The notes under the pieces are model-generated. The model was not told the DNA's origin. It saw nothing but the letters and a program-made list of their open reading frames with translations, and did no database searches. This document shows positions 25,677 to 34,781 of a stretch of 58,951 nucleotides of DNA, in pieces. The first letter of the stretch is position 1, and each line of letters starts with the position of its first letter. This stretch comes from JACQXM01 sp964569425. Lineage in GTDB: Bacteria; Planctomycetota; Phycisphaerae; UBA1845. A program made the position numbers and the translations under genes. The stretch spans positions 1 through 58,951 of the forward strand of contig CAZMVD010000013.1 in NCBI GenBank assembly GCA_964569425.1, given 5' to 3'.

Positions 25677-25996
25677 GGCATCACTCGATTCACCACGCCC
25701 TACCTTACGATTCGACGACGGTTCACTGACCGGCTATTCTTGCGCTCCGGGCAGACACGCCAGTGATTATCGACCCCGATCCGTGTCCGCTTCAGTGGTT
25801 TCCCGGCAAGTTCGGTGCCAATGCGCTTTAGCGTGGTTTCAGGTCCATCGGCAAAAGGAACCGGGATATCACGCTCACGAACCGTGGTGGGCAAAAGCAT
25901 GACCCGAAAGGCATAGAAGGGCGTTGATTCCCCGCGATGACGCGGGGAACCCGGCGTGGAGAACTTGCGATTCACGGGCCGATTCGAGGACCGACG
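25677..25996. other. Divergent intergenic region between the DUF5658 gene and moaC
   Basis: About 320 bases. It contains one perfect hairpin (25928-25949, listed separately) and no gene I can support. It should contain promoters for both flanking genes, but no unambiguous -35/-10 pair was found. Confidence 0.5.
25928..25949. repeat. Perfect 9-bp inverted repeat upstream of moaC
   Basis: TTCCCCGCG and CGCGGGGAA separated by ATGA form a perfect 9-bp stem with a four-base loop, 48 bases before the moaC start codon. It could act as an mRNA leader structure or a protein-binding palindrome. It occurs once in this region and has no T-tract, so it is neither a CRISPR array nor a typical terminator. 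Confidence 0.6.
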
Positions 25997-26614
25997 ATGG
26001 TGAAAAAACGCACCACGGGCAAGAAGGCCAATCCCACGGCCCCCACCGTCGCCCACCAGCGAACCCACTCCCTGAGTAGCGATACAACCACGGACCGTCG
26101 CCGGCCGAGCGCCAGGGGTGCCCCCGTTGAGTCGGTGGTTCTACTTTCCCACGCGGCCCCGGATGGCGCCGCTCGAATGGTAGACGTCTCGGGCAAGGCA
26201 CCCACCGTTCGCGAGGCCGCGGCGTCGGCGGTTTTCCGCGCGGTCCCTGCCGTACTGGATGCCCTGCTGGCCGGAGAGCTTCCCAAGGGCGACGCCCTCG
26301 CCGCCGCGCGACTGGCCGGGATTTTCGCTGCCAAGCGGACCGCCGAGTGGATCCCCTTATGCCATCCGCTCCCCTTGGATTGGGTGGACATAGCCATCCG
26401 TCGGGTGGCGCCGGGCCGGCTGAGTATTCTCTGCACCGCGCGCACAACCGCGCGCACCGGTGTGGAGATGGAAGCCCTGACGGGCGTGACTGCCGCGGCG
26501 TTAACGTTGTACGACATGGCCAAGTCCGCCGACAAGTCGATTGAAATTGGCCCGGTGCGCCTGGAACGCAAATCCGGCGGAAAGAGCGGCCCCTACCGAC
26601 GCGCCAAGTCATGA
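25997..26614 (+). CDS. moaC: Cyclic pyranopterin monophosphate synthase MoaC
   Basis: A 205-residue protein from the ATG at 25997, preceded by GAGG. It converts the MoaA product to cyclic pyranopterin monophosphate in molybdenum cofactor synthesis. Conserved blocks are ARMVDVSGKAPTVREA (the canonical MoaC N-terminal motif), IPLCHPLPLDWVDI with the catalytic histidine, and GVEMEALTGVTAAALTLYDMAKS. A basic, low-complexity N-terminal extension of about 60 residues precedes the core and is unusual. No other moa gene lies in the window. Confidence 0.93.
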   Translation: MVKKRTTGKKANPTAPTVAHQRTHSLSSDTTTDRRRPSARGAPVESVVLLSHAAPDGAARMVDVSGKAPTVREAAASAVFRAVPAVLDALLAGELPKGDALAAARLAGIFAAKRTAEWIPLCHPLPLDWVDIAIRRVAPGRLSILCTARTTARTGVEMEALTGVTAAALTLYDMAKSADKSIEIGPVRLERKSGGKSGPYRRAKS

Positions 26615-26641
26615 CCACGGAATCCCGTCGCACCAGCCGGT

Positions 26642-26670
26642 TTGGAAGAGTGACGATCTTCCCCTAGAAT
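26642..26670 (+). promoter_or_regulatory. Predicted sigma-70-type promoter of the polyprenyl synthase gene
   Basis: TTGGAA (26642-26647) and TAGAAT (26665-26670) are separated by exactly 17 bases and end 27 bases before the ATG at 26698. Both boxes match four to five of six consensus positions in an otherwise GC-rich region. Confidence 0.55.
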
Positions 26671-26697
26671 CCTGTCAGTTGCCGGTTCGGAATCAAC

Positions 26698-27687
26698 ATG
26701 CACACGCAAGACGTTACTGCCACGCTCGCCGATCTCTACCGCCCCGTGCGCGAAGACCTGGCCCGCGCCGCGGATATCTTTGACTGCGAAATCCGTTCCG
26801 ATCTCGGTTTCGTCAACGATCTCTGCGACACGGTCCGCTCCTACCGCGGGAAGATGCTGCGGCCGGCCCTGTTGTTGCTGACCGCCCGCGCCGCCGGGCG
26901 CGTAACGCCTCCGCACGCCGTGCTCGCCGCGGTGATTGAAATGGTGCACATGGCCACGCTGGTCCACGACGACGTGCTGGACAATGCCGACCAGCGCCGC
27001 GGCCGGCCCACCATCGCCACCCTGTCGGGCAATGTCGCGGCGGTCCTGCTGGGGGACTACCTCATCAGCCACGCGTACCATCTGTGCGGCTCGCTGCACG
27101 ATCAACATGCGGCGCGCCGCGTGGCCGACGCCACCAACACGGTGTGCGAGGGCGAGTTACTCCAAAACCACCACCGTGCGAACCCGGATATGACGGAGTC
27201 GGCGTATTACGACGTCATCCGCCGCAAGACGGGCGCCCTCACCGCCGCCGCCTGCGAGTTGGGAGCGCATTATGCCGGTTGTGACCTGTCCGTCGTCGAA
27301 TCGATGCGTGATTTCGGCATGGCTGCCGGCGTCGCCTTTCAGATTGTCGACGATGTACTCGACATCGCGGGCGATGCCTCCGCGGTGGGCAAGACGCTGG
27401 GACGAGATCTCCTTGCCGGAAAGCTCACCCTGCCGACCATCCACTGTCTGGCACAGGCAGGCCCCGAGACCCGATCGTCGCTCCGCGCCATGATACTCGG
27501 CGTCAGCGACCGAGATCCGGTCCGGTTGATGAACCACCTTTCTGAAACGGGCAGTATCGACTTTGCCCTGAATGTGGCGCAGTCCCACGTGGAGGAAGCG
27601 CGCTATCGACTTCATGTCTTGCCGCCCGGGGAAGCCCGTACCGCGCTCGAAACCCTGGCCGAGTTCATTACGCACCGCCGGTTCTAA
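26698..27687 (+). CDS. Polyprenyl diphosphate synthase (IspB/octaprenyl type)
   Basis: A 329-residue all-trans polyprenyl diphosphate synthase. The first aspartate-rich motif is DDVLD at 91-95 in MATLVHDDVLDNADQRRG. The second is in FQIVDDVLDIAGD, about 125 residues later. GKMLRPALLLLTARA and the substrate motif GKLTLP are also present. It extends a prenyl diphosphate with isopentenyl units, making the side chain of respiratory quinones or a similar lipid. Chain length is not safely predictable; the small residues before the first motif (M-A-T) favour a long-chain product. Its own promoter is listed just upstream. Confidence 0.92.
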   Translation: MHTQDVTATLADLYRPVREDLARAADIFDCEIRSDLGFVNDLCDTVRSYRGKMLRPALLLLTARAAGRVTPPHAVLAAVIEMVHMATLVHDDVLDNADQRRGRPTIATLSGNVAAVLLGDYLISHAYHLCGSLHDQHAARRVADATNTVCEGELLQNHHRANPDMTESAYYDVIRRKTGALTAAACELGAHYAGCDLSVVESMRDFGMAAGVAFQIVDDVLDIAGDASAVGKTLGRDLLAGKLTLPTIHCLAQAGPETRSSLRAMILGVSDRDPVRLMNHLSETGSIDFALNVAQSHVEEARYRLHVLPPGEARTALETLAEFITHRRF

Positions 27688-27734
27688 GCCTTGTGGTCCG
27701 CGTGCGAACACGACACCTTTGGCGTCCTGTAATC

Positions 27735-27763
27735 TTGATTCCAGTTAGGCTGAGAACTACGAT
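27735..27763 (+). promoter_or_regulatory. Possible promoter upstream of the exported TPR-like protein
   Basis: TTGATT (27735-27740) and TACGAT (27758-27763) have a 17-base spacer, about 78 bases before the proposed TTG start at 27841. The boxes are moderate matches, so this is tentative. Confidence 0.3.
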
Positions 27764-27840
27764 TGACCGATGAATAGGCTGGTGTGGCGCCGTTTTGGCC
27801 GCTGCCAAGGCGCTGCCCGTGCGTTCACAGTGAGGTGATC

Positions 27841-28941
27841 TTGCTTTTCCGCCGATGGCTGACCACGCTGAGCCTCGCGAGTTGTGTGGCGGGTGGCGCG
27901 TTTGCGCAGGAATGGAACGACTACGGTGCGGCATCGTCAGTCGATCGCTATGGCAATGCGCAATTCTGGTTCCCCAGCCGCCGAAGCGCCGGAATATTCC
28001 AGAATCCTGTGCAGGCGCGGGCGCTGCGCGGCTATCAGGACATCGGTCGCCGGCCCGACCAGCGCCGTGACTTCTTTGCGCACTCGGATTTTTTCCTGGG
28101 CGGGCTCTATCGTCGCCGGGGGACGGATCAGTCTGTTTACCTCTCCTTCGCGGATCCGTTTCGCGTGAGCCCGGAAGCGGCCTTCAACCGCTACGGTGGG
28201 TTTGGAAATCGGTACACGCCGGGGGGCGATGACCTGGCTCGGGTGTTCGAACGGCGTTTTGGACTGGTACAGGCGACGGCCAATGCCGCCCCGGTGCGCC
28301 GGGCGTTGATGCGCTATTCGAACTCTGCCGCGCTCCCGGATCAATTTCGCTCCACGCCGTTTGTGGCCACCGCCGACCCAATGGATGCGCCGGCAGCGGC
28401 TGAATCGGACCTGCCCGAGGGCCCCACTCTAGAGGTAGCGTTGCGTGAGTCCACCGCGCGAATCCACGAGCGCACGCGAGTCCGGGCGTGGGCTGCGTTT
28501 CGGGAAGGCGACTATCCGCGCGCGCTGCGCGGTTTCGAGGCCGCGTTGACGCTGGCCCCCCACGACCGTGAGTCCGCTGTCGGCGAAGTGTTCTGTTACG
28601 TCGCACTGGGGCGAATGCGTTCCGCCGTTGCCTGGCTGGCCGAGCAAACCCGCCGCCAGGCGGATTTGTTTACGCTCGATGCCCAGTTTGCATCGCGGTT
28701 CGCTTCCCCGGCCGATGCACGACAAGTACGTTTGCAATGCCAGCTTTATGCGCAGGGTAGCGGCGACAATCTCGCCCCCCAAGCGCTGTACGCATTGATA
28801 CTGTGGCACCTGGGGGAACGATCGGAAGCGGTGCTGGTCGCCGAGGCCATGGCGCGCAACCACCCCGGTACGCTCCTGGCCCACTGGCCGCAAGCCATGG
28901 CGACGGCGCGCGCTGCGCAGGAGTCGGCGGCGGGTCCGTAG
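27841..28941 (+). CDS. Exported protein with TPR-like repeat, unrecognised
   Basis: A 366-residue protein. I chose a TTG start at 27841 because GAGGTGA lies immediately before it and it gives a clean signal peptide (LLFRRWLTTLSLASCVAGGA, cleavage at AFA-QE). The ATG at 27784 would add 19 residues that spoil this. The N-terminal half (about 25-170) is rich in Tyr, Phe, Arg and Gly, with no known family. Around 205-275 there is a TPR-like helical pair (RVRAWAAFREGDYPRALRGF). It lies 13 bases before the FlaA1-like gene, so the two may be cotranscribed. A periplasmic or surface role is all that can be said. Confidence 0.72.
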   Translation: MLFRRWLTTLSLASCVAGGAFAQEWNDYGAASSVDRYGNAQFWFPSRRSAGIFQNPVQARALRGYQDIGRRPDQRRDFFAHSDFFLGGLYRRRGTDQSVYLSFADPFRVSPEAAFNRYGGFGNRYTPGGDDLARVFERRFGLVQATANAAPVRRALMRYSNSAALPDQFRSTPFVATADPMDAPAAAESDLPEGPTLEVALRESTARIHERTRVRAWAAFREGDYPRALRGFEAALTLAPHDRESAVGEVFCYVALGRMRSAVAWLAEQTRRQADLFTLDAQFASRFASPADARQVRLQCQLYAQGSGDNLAPQALYALILWHLGERSEAVLVAEAMARNHPGTLLAHWPQAMATARAAQESAAGP

Positions 28942-28954
28942 TCCGGGCCCACTG

Positions 28955-31036
28955 ATGGAGTCGTCATCCGTCAAGTCTGCCGCGTTGCGGCGCCGACAGC
29001 AATCACTGGAAATGTCTGCCATGCCCCAACCCGGTCCACTTCCCGGCGTGCTGATCCGCTTCCGCGGGATGCTGGTCGTCGGGGCGCATGCGCTGCTGTT
29101 TGCCGCGGCGCTGTTCGCGGCGTTTTCACTGGCGTACAATTTTCGCTGGGCGCTGCCCCCGCGCGTCGACGAACCGCCTTTCTATTGGTTCACGGAACTT
29201 TACCTTCCCCTCCTGGCCCTGGCGTTGCCCATCAAACTGCTGGTGTTTCAATACACCGGGCAGTACCGCGGTTCCTGGCGCTACGTCAGCCTGCGCGACT
29301 TGTTCGATGTGATCAGCGCGTCGCTGATGGCCACGTTTCTGTTTCTTTCGGCGTATTTCATTCTGGAAAACGTCTGGAATCATTTCTTTCACCTGCGCCT
29401 GATCGACAGCTCCTCCGTGCCGGCGCTGCGCCAATCCTCGGTATTCGCCCTCGACTGGGCGGCCACCATTGTGTTTGTCTCCGCGGCGCGAGTGCTGATC
29501 CGCTTCTATTTCGAAGACCTGCAGAGCGGCCGACCGGGAACGGCCGTCCGCAGGGTGCTCATCGTCGGCGCCGGCAACACCGGTGAAGCGGTGCTGCGGG
29601 AAATCCTGCGCATGGGTCGCGAGCGATTTTTGTGCGTGGTTTTTCTGGACGACACCGTCGCCCACCTTCACGGCCGCATTCACGGGGTGGAGGTCATCGG
29701 GCGCACCCATCAGATCCGCGAACTGTGCCTCCTGCACACGGTGGACGAAGTGCTGATCGCGCTGCCGCATGCCGGCCCCCGGACCATCCGCGAACTTGTA
29801 AAGCACTGCGAGGGCATGGGCGTTCGCTTTCGTACCGTTCCCGCCGTCGCCGACCTGATGGAGGGTCGTGTTCAGGTCAGCCAGATTCGCGAGGTGGACA
29901 TCGCCGACCTGCTGGGGCGCGAGCCGGTGCGGCTCGACGTGGAGCGGATCGCCGAGCAACTGAAGGGGCGCATCGCGCTGGTCACCGGTGCGGGCGGCAG
30001 CATCGGCTCCGAGATGTGCCGGCAGATCGCCGCCTTCGAGCCGCAGCGGCTCATTCTGGTGGAGCGCGCCGAAAACAACCTCTTTGAGATCGACCGCGAG
30101 CTTCGCCGCCACTGCCCTCAACTGGATGTCGTCGCCTGCGTCGCGGATATCGGGGACCACGAACGGATTCGCACCATCTTCCGGCTCCACCGTCCCGCCA
30201 TCGTTTTCCACGCCGCCGCGCACAAGCATGTGCCGATGATGGAAATCAACCCCGGCGAAGCGATCAAGAACAACATTCTGGGCACCATGAGTGTGGCCGA
30301 TGCCTGTGCGGAGGCAGGGGTCGCGCGCATGGTGATGATCTCCACCGACAAGGCGGTCAATCCCACCAGCATCATGGGCTGCACCAAGCGCGTGGCGGAG
30401 ATGTACGTGCAACTGCTCAGCGACGCCGGTCCGACGCAGTTCATTACCGTGCGCTTCGGCAATGTCCTGGGCTCCAGCGGCAGCGTGGTACCCATTTTTC
30501 GCCGCCAGATTCTCGAAGGCGGACCGGTCACCGTTACCCATCCGGACATGATTCGTTACTTCATGACCATCGAGGAAGCCGCGCAACTGGTGCTCCAGGC
30601 CGGAACCATGGGCAAAGGCGGTGAGATTTACGTGCTGCACATGGGCGATCCCGTGCGGATCGTGGATTTGGCGCGCGACATGATCACGCTCAGCGGCCTG
30701 CGCCCCGGCGTGGACATTGAAATCGTCTTTTCGGGAAAACGCCCGGGCGAGAAGCTCTACGAAGAACTGCTCAGCGAGGGCGAGCACGTGGGTGACACAG
30801 CGCACCCCAAGATCGGCATCTGGAAGCACCGCACCCACGACCGCGAAATCGTGCTTCGCGGCATCGATCGACTTCGCGCGCTCGCCGACGACGGTGGAGA
30901 GGACAAAATCCACACGGAACTCAAGCGTATGGTTCCGGAATATGCGCCCGAAGGAGCAGAGGCGCAGGTCGAACTCGTCGCCCATCCGCGTCCGGCCACC
31001 GCCGCACCCGGCAGCGGACGAGCGGCTCGCAGGTAG
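28955..31036 (+). CDS. Membrane-bound nucleoside-diphosphate sugar epimerase/dehydratase (CapD/WbpM/FlaA1 family)
   Basis: A 693-residue protein. Four N-terminal membrane helices (about 40-200) are followed by a CoA-binding-like Rossmann domain (VLIVGAGNTGEAVLREI) and the catalytic SDR domain with TGAGGSIGSEMCRQI, the FHAAAHKHVPMMEINP block, and STDKAVNPTSIMGCTKR, which gives an S-M-K rather than S-Y-K triad as in WbpM-type 4,6-dehydratases. The probable reaction is UDP-GlcNAc (or a similar NDP-sugar) 4,6-dehydration at the inner membrane, feeding polysaccharide synthesis. No glycosyltransferase cluster is adjacent. The start could be the internal ATG at residue 20 or 23. Confidence 0.92.
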   Translation: MESSSVKSAALRRRQQSLEMSAMPQPGPLPGVLIRFRGMLVVGAHALLFAAALFAAFSLAYNFRWALPPRVDEPPFYWFTELYLPLLALALPIKLLVFQYTGQYRGSWRYVSLRDLFDVISASLMATFLFLSAYFILENVWNHFFHLRLIDSSSVPALRQSSVFALDWAATIVFVSAARVLIRFYFEDLQSGRPGTAVRRVLIVGAGNTGEAVLREILRMGRERFLCVVFLDDTVAHLHGRIHGVEVIGRTHQIRELCLLHTVDEVLIALPHAGPRTIRELVKHCEGMGVRFRTVPAVADLMEGRVQVSQIREVDIADLLGREPVRLDVERIAEQLKGRIALVTGAGGSIGSEMCRQIAAFEPQRLILVERAENNLFEIDRELRRHCPQLDVVACVADIGDHERIRTIFRLHRPAIVFHAAAHKHVPMMEINPGEAIKNNILGTMSVADACAEAGVARMVMISTDKAVNPTSIMGCTKRVAEMYVQLLSDAGPTQFITVRFGNVLGSSGSVVPIFRRQILEGGPVTVTHPDMIRYFMTIEEAAQLVLQAGTMGKGGEIYVLHMGDPVRIVDLARDMITLSGLRPGVDIEIVFSGKRPGEKLYEELLSEGEHVGDTAHPKIGIWKHRTHDREIVLRGIDRLRALADDGGEDKIHTELKRMVPEYAPEGAEAQVELVAHPRPATAAPGSGRAARR

Positions 31037-31198
31037 GTCGAACACCCGGTCGCCGGGAAACATCGCACGCGGGCATCCCTGTCTTCCAGCGTCGTTCGGC
31101 TCGGCGGCCCGCTTACAAATCCCAGGGTCGGCACTGAACCCGCCACTGCAACGCCGGCCGATCTTGCTCCCCAGCCGCGCACGGGTTATAGGTCCGCC

Positions 31199-31861
31199 AT
31201 GAGAATCGTGCCACACCGAATTGCGCTTCGCCGTTTATCCACGGTGCTGCTACTGCTGTCCACCTGCGGCCTTGGTTGTCACTCTGCGGGTGAGTGGGCA
31301 CGAGTGGTCAAAGAAAACGAGGCACTGCGCCGATCCAAGGCACAACTGGAACGCACCGTCAGCCAGCGTGAGGGAGCCATTGCGCTGCTCCAGCGTCAGG
31401 TGGAAACGTTGCAGGGCTTTGGTCCGGCGCGACCGGCCGCGGCTTTCGCACCCGTGCGCATCGAAATCGCCAGCCTGTCGGGCGGCGCCGATTATGACGG
31501 CCGCCCCGGCGACGACGGTGTCACGGTACACGTGCGCCTGGTGGACGCCGACGGCGACCGGGTCAAGGCGCCGGGACGATTGTCGGTCCAACTGGTGGAC
31601 AATTCCCAGTTGGACGCACCTCGAGTGATCGGCGTGTACCGGTTTGAAGACCTGTCGGCGTTGCGCAAGGCATGGCACGGTCGGTTTGCGACCTACCATT
31701 ATTCGCTGCGCTGCCCTTTCCCGCCCGGTGTTGCGCTGCCGGCCACAAACCGATTGGATGTCCGCGTGGAATTCGTCGATTTCCTGACCGGAGTGACGCT
31801 CACAGCACAGAAGGAAGTCTCCTTTGCCGCCCCACCAGGGACGGCGCCGGGCGGTTCGTGA
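31199..31861 (+). CDS. Lipoprotein-like protein with coiled coil, unrecognised
   Basis: A 220-residue protein with an N-terminal export signal (LSTVLLLLSTCGLGC). The cysteine at 27 may be lipidated, although G-L-G-C is not a perfect lipobox. Residues about 34-72 form a heptad-rich coiled coil (ENEALRRSKAQLERTVSQRE). Residues about 85-210 look like a beta sandwich (VTVHVRLVDADGDRVKAPG) of a type seen in planctomycete proteins of unknown role. It stands between the FlaA1-like gene and clpS, all on the plus strand. Confidence 0.72.
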   Translation: MRIVPHRIALRRLSTVLLLLSTCGLGCHSAGEWARVVKENEALRRSKAQLERTVSQREGAIALLQRQVETLQGFGPARPAAAFAPVRIEIASLSGGADYDGRPGDDGVTVHVRLVDADGDRVKAPGRLSVQLVDNSQLDAPRVIGVYRFEDLSALRKAWHGRFATYHYSLRCPFPPGVALPATNRLDVRVEFVDFLTGVTLTAQKEVSFAAPPGTAPGGS

Positions 31862-31873
31862 TGGACTATTGGC

Positions 31874-31902
31874 TTGGCGCAAACGCGCCGCTTGAATATA
31901 CT
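31874..31902 (+). promoter_or_regulatory. Predicted promoter of clpS
   Basis: TTGGCG (31874-31879) and TATACT (31897-31902) are separated by 17 bases and end 45 bases before the clpS ATG at 31948. The -10 box matches five of six consensus positions. Confidence 0.6.
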
Positions 31903-31947
31903 AATGGGTGAATTCTCCATGGGTTTGCAGGATTGACTGGCAGGATC

Positions 31948-32286
31948 ATGGCCGACGAAAAATCCAGGCCGGATGCAAAGGAAAGCAGCAGCGGAGTGAC
32001 TGCCGTGACCGCCCCCGCGAAAAGACCGGCCAAGCCCGCGCAAAAGCCCAAACAGCTACCTCCGTTCAAGGTTCTGTTGCACAATGACGAGGTCAACACG
32101 TTCGAACACGTGATCCGTTGTGTGGTGATGGTCGCACATCTGGAGCCGCAAGAGGCCGTACTCCGCACGCTCGAAGCCCACGAAACCGGCGTGGCGCTGC
32201 TCCTCGTGACTCATAAAGAACGTGCAGAACTGCTCGTCGAACAGTTCGCCTCACTCAGTCTCATGGTCACTATTGAACCGGCATAG
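31948..32286 (+). CDS. clpS: ATP-dependent Clp protease adaptor ClpS
   Basis: A 112-residue adaptor from the ATG at 31948. The ClpS core begins about residue 38 with PPFKVLLHNDEVNTFEHVIRC, where N-D-x-x-x-T is the N-degron-binding signature. EAHETGVALLLVTHKERAELLVEQF follows. ClpS delivers proteins with bulky hydrophobic N-termini to ClpA/ClpC. The N-terminal 35 residues are a charged, proline/lysine-rich tail. No clpA is adjacent. It has its own predicted promoter. Confidence 0.92.
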   Translation: MADEKSRPDAKESSSGVTAVTAPAKRPAKPAQKPKQLPPFKVLLHNDEVNTFEHVIRCVVMVAHLEPQEAVLRTLEAHETGVALLLVTHKERAELLVEQFASLSLMVTIEPA

Positions 32287-32515
32287 CCACGCCCCGACCT
32301 CCGAAACGTCCTGGTTCACGCCGCAACTGAATGGAACCTCGGTTCCTCGATCGCGTTCCCCAGGGCGGGGCCGCATCGAGTCCCGGATTCGAAAGTTGCA
32401 AGGGCCGGTACGACCACGACCCCGCTTCATGGAAGGGACGCATCTCCCTCCCCGCTACCCATTCTTCGGGTACCAACTATAGTGGCCGGACAAAGCTCTA
32501 ATCGGAAGTGGAACC

Positions 32516-33403
32516 TTGGAAGAGCGGGCCGAATACGTCAACGAATTACCTACGCTGGAGACGATTCCGGACGTCGCGCACTATCTGACGACCATCGACC
32601 AGGCGACGAGTGTGGCAGCCGCCGCGCTGGCCGGATTCCTGCTCCTGATTTGGCTGCGACGGGGGCGGCGCGATCCACTGGCCAACGCCCCGCCAAGAAC
32701 CAATACTGTTGACGAGGTTTCGGTGGCGATCCCCACGCTGGCGTACCTGGCCGGTTTCACAGCGCTGGCCGGGATACTGGGCGAGTCGGGGAACCTCCCG
32801 ACCGACGGATGGAGTCGCGTCGCAGTGGTTTCGGGAAGTCATGCCATGGGCGCCGTGGCATGCCTGTGGATGGGGGCGCGGGCGTTCGGCGGTTGGCGCC
32901 GGATGATACTCGGCGCATCGGAAACCGCGCCGCGCGGGGCATGGACCGACGCGTCGGCGGCCTGCGTACTGGCATTGGGACTGTGCCCTCTGGTGCTCTG
33001 GTTAACCGTAGCCGTAGTGCACCTGCTGGCGCCGGAACAGGAATTCGCCCCGCACCCGACCATCGAATCGCTGCGTTCCGGGCAGGATGCGGCGTTACAG
33101 GTTGTGCTCTGGGCAGGTGCGATCGTCGTCGCCCCGGTGGCCGAGGAGCTGTTCTTTCGCGGCCTGATACAAACCTATCTGGTCAACGCCTGGGGGCGAC
33201 GGTGGCGCGCCGTGATCGTGGGCAGTGGTCTGTTTGCCCTGGTGCACACCGGGCAGCCCTATGCCATGCCTGCGTTGTTCGCACTCTCCATCCTCCTCGG
33301 ATTTCTCTATGAACGCCGCGGAGCACTGGTCTGGCCGATCATGCTGCACGCGGTGTTCAACCTGAAAACGCTGGTCTGGGAGTCATCAGGCGGCGCTGCG
33401 TAG
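32516..33403 (+). CDS. CPBP family intramembrane metalloprotease
   Basis: A 295-residue membrane protein with about seven to eight helices. The CPBP (Abi/Rce1-type) catalytic motifs are all present near the C-terminus: E-E-x-x-F-R-G in APVAEELFFRGLIQ, the histidine of FALVHTGQPYAMPALFALSI, and MLHAVFNL. The first codon is TTG at 32516 with GGAAG upstream; no better in-frame start is evident. Family members process prenylated proteins or bacteriocin-like peptides. The substrate here is unknown. It converges with the MmgE/PrpD gene with a 4-base gap. Confidence 0.87.
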   Translation: MEERAEYVNELPTLETIPDVAHYLTTIDQATSVAAAALAGFLLLIWLRRGRRDPLANAPPRTNTVDEVSVAIPTLAYLAGFTALAGILGESGNLPTDGWSRVAVVSGSHAMGAVACLWMGARAFGGWRRMILGASETAPRGAWTDASAACVLALGLCPLVLWLTVAVVHLLAPEQEFAPHPTIESLRSGQDAALQVVLWAGAIVVAPVAEELFFRGLIQTYLVNAWGRRWRAVIVGSGLFALVHTGQPYAMPALFALSILLGFLYERRGALVWPIMLHAVFNLKTLVWESSGGAA

Positions 33404-33407
33404 CTGG

Positions 33408-34781
33408 TCAGCGCCGCGTTGGTTCGGGCAACACTTCGAAGGCGAACAACGGCGTGACGTCGTCCAGCTTGTCGAGGTTCCAAGCCTGTTCAAGTATCGT
33501 CGCGCCGGTTTTTTCGCTGATCACGCCCTCCGCAAGGCGGCGGAACTTGGCAATGACTTCTTCGTCGGACATGGGGTTTTCCGCGTGACCGCGCGGGAAA
33601 TCGACGCGCTGGTTGACCGCCGTGCCGTCGGTACACGTGATGGTCACGTCGTTGGGAATGCCTTTGGGATAACCCTTGTTCAGTTCGGCGTCTTCCACGA
33701 TTTCCGTCCGATCGATGAGGTCAAGCAGCGCCGGCTCGGCGAGGCGGTGCTCGTCGAACGTCGCCAGCGTGACGTCGCCGTCCACCAGCGCCGCGGCGCA
33801 GCAGTAGAACATGGAATGGTCTGCCGTCTCGCGCGACGTGGGACGCAGCTTCTCCGGCTCACTGCCGATGATGCTCACCGCCGCCTCGAAACTCTTGATA
33901 TGAATCTTTTCGATCTTTTTACCGACCACCCGAGGGCGAAGCTGCAAGCACGCGTCGATCGCCGACTGCGAGTGATACTCCGCCGGCCAGAACTTGATGT
34001 ACGTCTTGTCGATCATGTAGTCGCCGTCGCGACCCAGCACCACGTTGCGCACCCCGGGAATGTTGAGCTGCTTGATGAGTCCCTTGGGTCCTTCGAAGAT
34101 CTCGTTCGGTCCGGTCAACCCGCGCCGCGCCAAATCGGCCGCGAAAACGCCGTTGCGTGCCGCGTTGGAAAAAGCGCACGCCTTCCAGTCGGCAATCTGC
34201 CCCGTCCGCGTCTGCCGCGTGGCGATGTTGCACACACCCGCCAGACCCACCGCGTGCTCCATCTGGTCCTCCGAAAGATTCCACAAACGGGCCGCCAACA
34301 GCGCGCTGGAGAGAGCGCCGTAGGTCACGTGGTCCCAGCCTCCCTTGCGCAAACTGTCCGCATCGCACAGGCGGCACTGAATTTCATAGCCGATGACCGC
34401 GGCCACGATAAAGTCTCGCCCAGGCCGTCCCGCCGCCTGCGCCACGGCGACCGCCGCCGAAAGATTGTCCGACGGGTGCGCCGGCTCCAGGCTCAGATAC
34501 GTGTCGTTGTAGTCGAGATAGCGAACCATGGCGCCGTTGGCAAATGCGGCCAGATCCGGCGTTGTGCGATGTTTCGTGCCCCAAACGGTCGCCGATGGCG
34601 GCGGATCGCTTACCGCCATTGCCTTGGCGCGAACCACCTTCGCGGGGTGCGAGTGGTAGGCGCCCAGGGTGGTGGCGATGGAGTCGATGACGCGGCGCTT
34701 GACTTCCTGAATGGTCTTCGCCGGCAGGTCTTCGAAGCGTAACGCCCGGGCCCATTGGGCCATTCTACGTGCGATGGTCAT
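33408..34781 (-). CDS. MmgE/PrpD family protein (2-methylcitrate dehydratase-like)
   Basis: A 457-residue protein from the ATG at 34781 (MTIARRMAQWARALRFEDLP). A 55-codon upstream extension has no family similarity. MmgE/PrpD hallmarks are VIDSIATTLGAYHSHP, ANGAMVRYLDYNDTYL, AHPSDNLSAAVAVAQAAGR and WPAEYHSQSAIDACLQLR. The family contains 2-methylcitrate dehydratase (propionate oxidation) and cis-aconitate decarboxylase. With no prpB or prpC in view, the substrate is uncertain. Confidence 0.9.
   Translation of the reverse strand: MTIARRMAQWARALRFEDLPAKTIQEVKRRVIDSIATTLGAYHSHPAKVVRAKAMAVSDPPPSATVWGTKHRTTPDLAAFANGAMVRYLDYNDTYLSLEPAHPSDNLSAAVAVAQAAGRPGRDFIVAAVIGYEIQCRLCDADSLRKGGWDHVTYGALSSALLAARLWNLSEDQMEHAVGLAGVCNIATRQTRTGQIADWKACAFSNAARNGVFAADLARRGLTGPNEIFEGPKGLIKQLNIPGVRNVVLGRDGDYMIDKTYIKFWPAEYHSQSAIDACLQLRPRVVGKKIEKIHIKSFEAAVSIIGSEPEKLRPTSRETADHSMFYCCAAALVDGDVTLATFDEHRLAEPALLDLIDRTEIVEDAELNKGYPKGIPNDVTITCTDGTAVNQRVDFPRGHAENPMSDEEVIAKFRRLAEGVISEKTGATILEQAWNLDKLDDVTPLFAFEVLPEPTRR

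Noticed and set aside
25928..25949. CRISPR-like repeat (the stem resembles type I-E repeats)
   Set aside because: It occurs once, has no second copy at spacer distance and no cas genes are nearby.
29126..31216. Very long minus-strand open frame opposite the FlaA1-like gene
   Set aside because: The plus-strand frame carries every conserved motif of the family; the antisense frame has none and arises from high GC.
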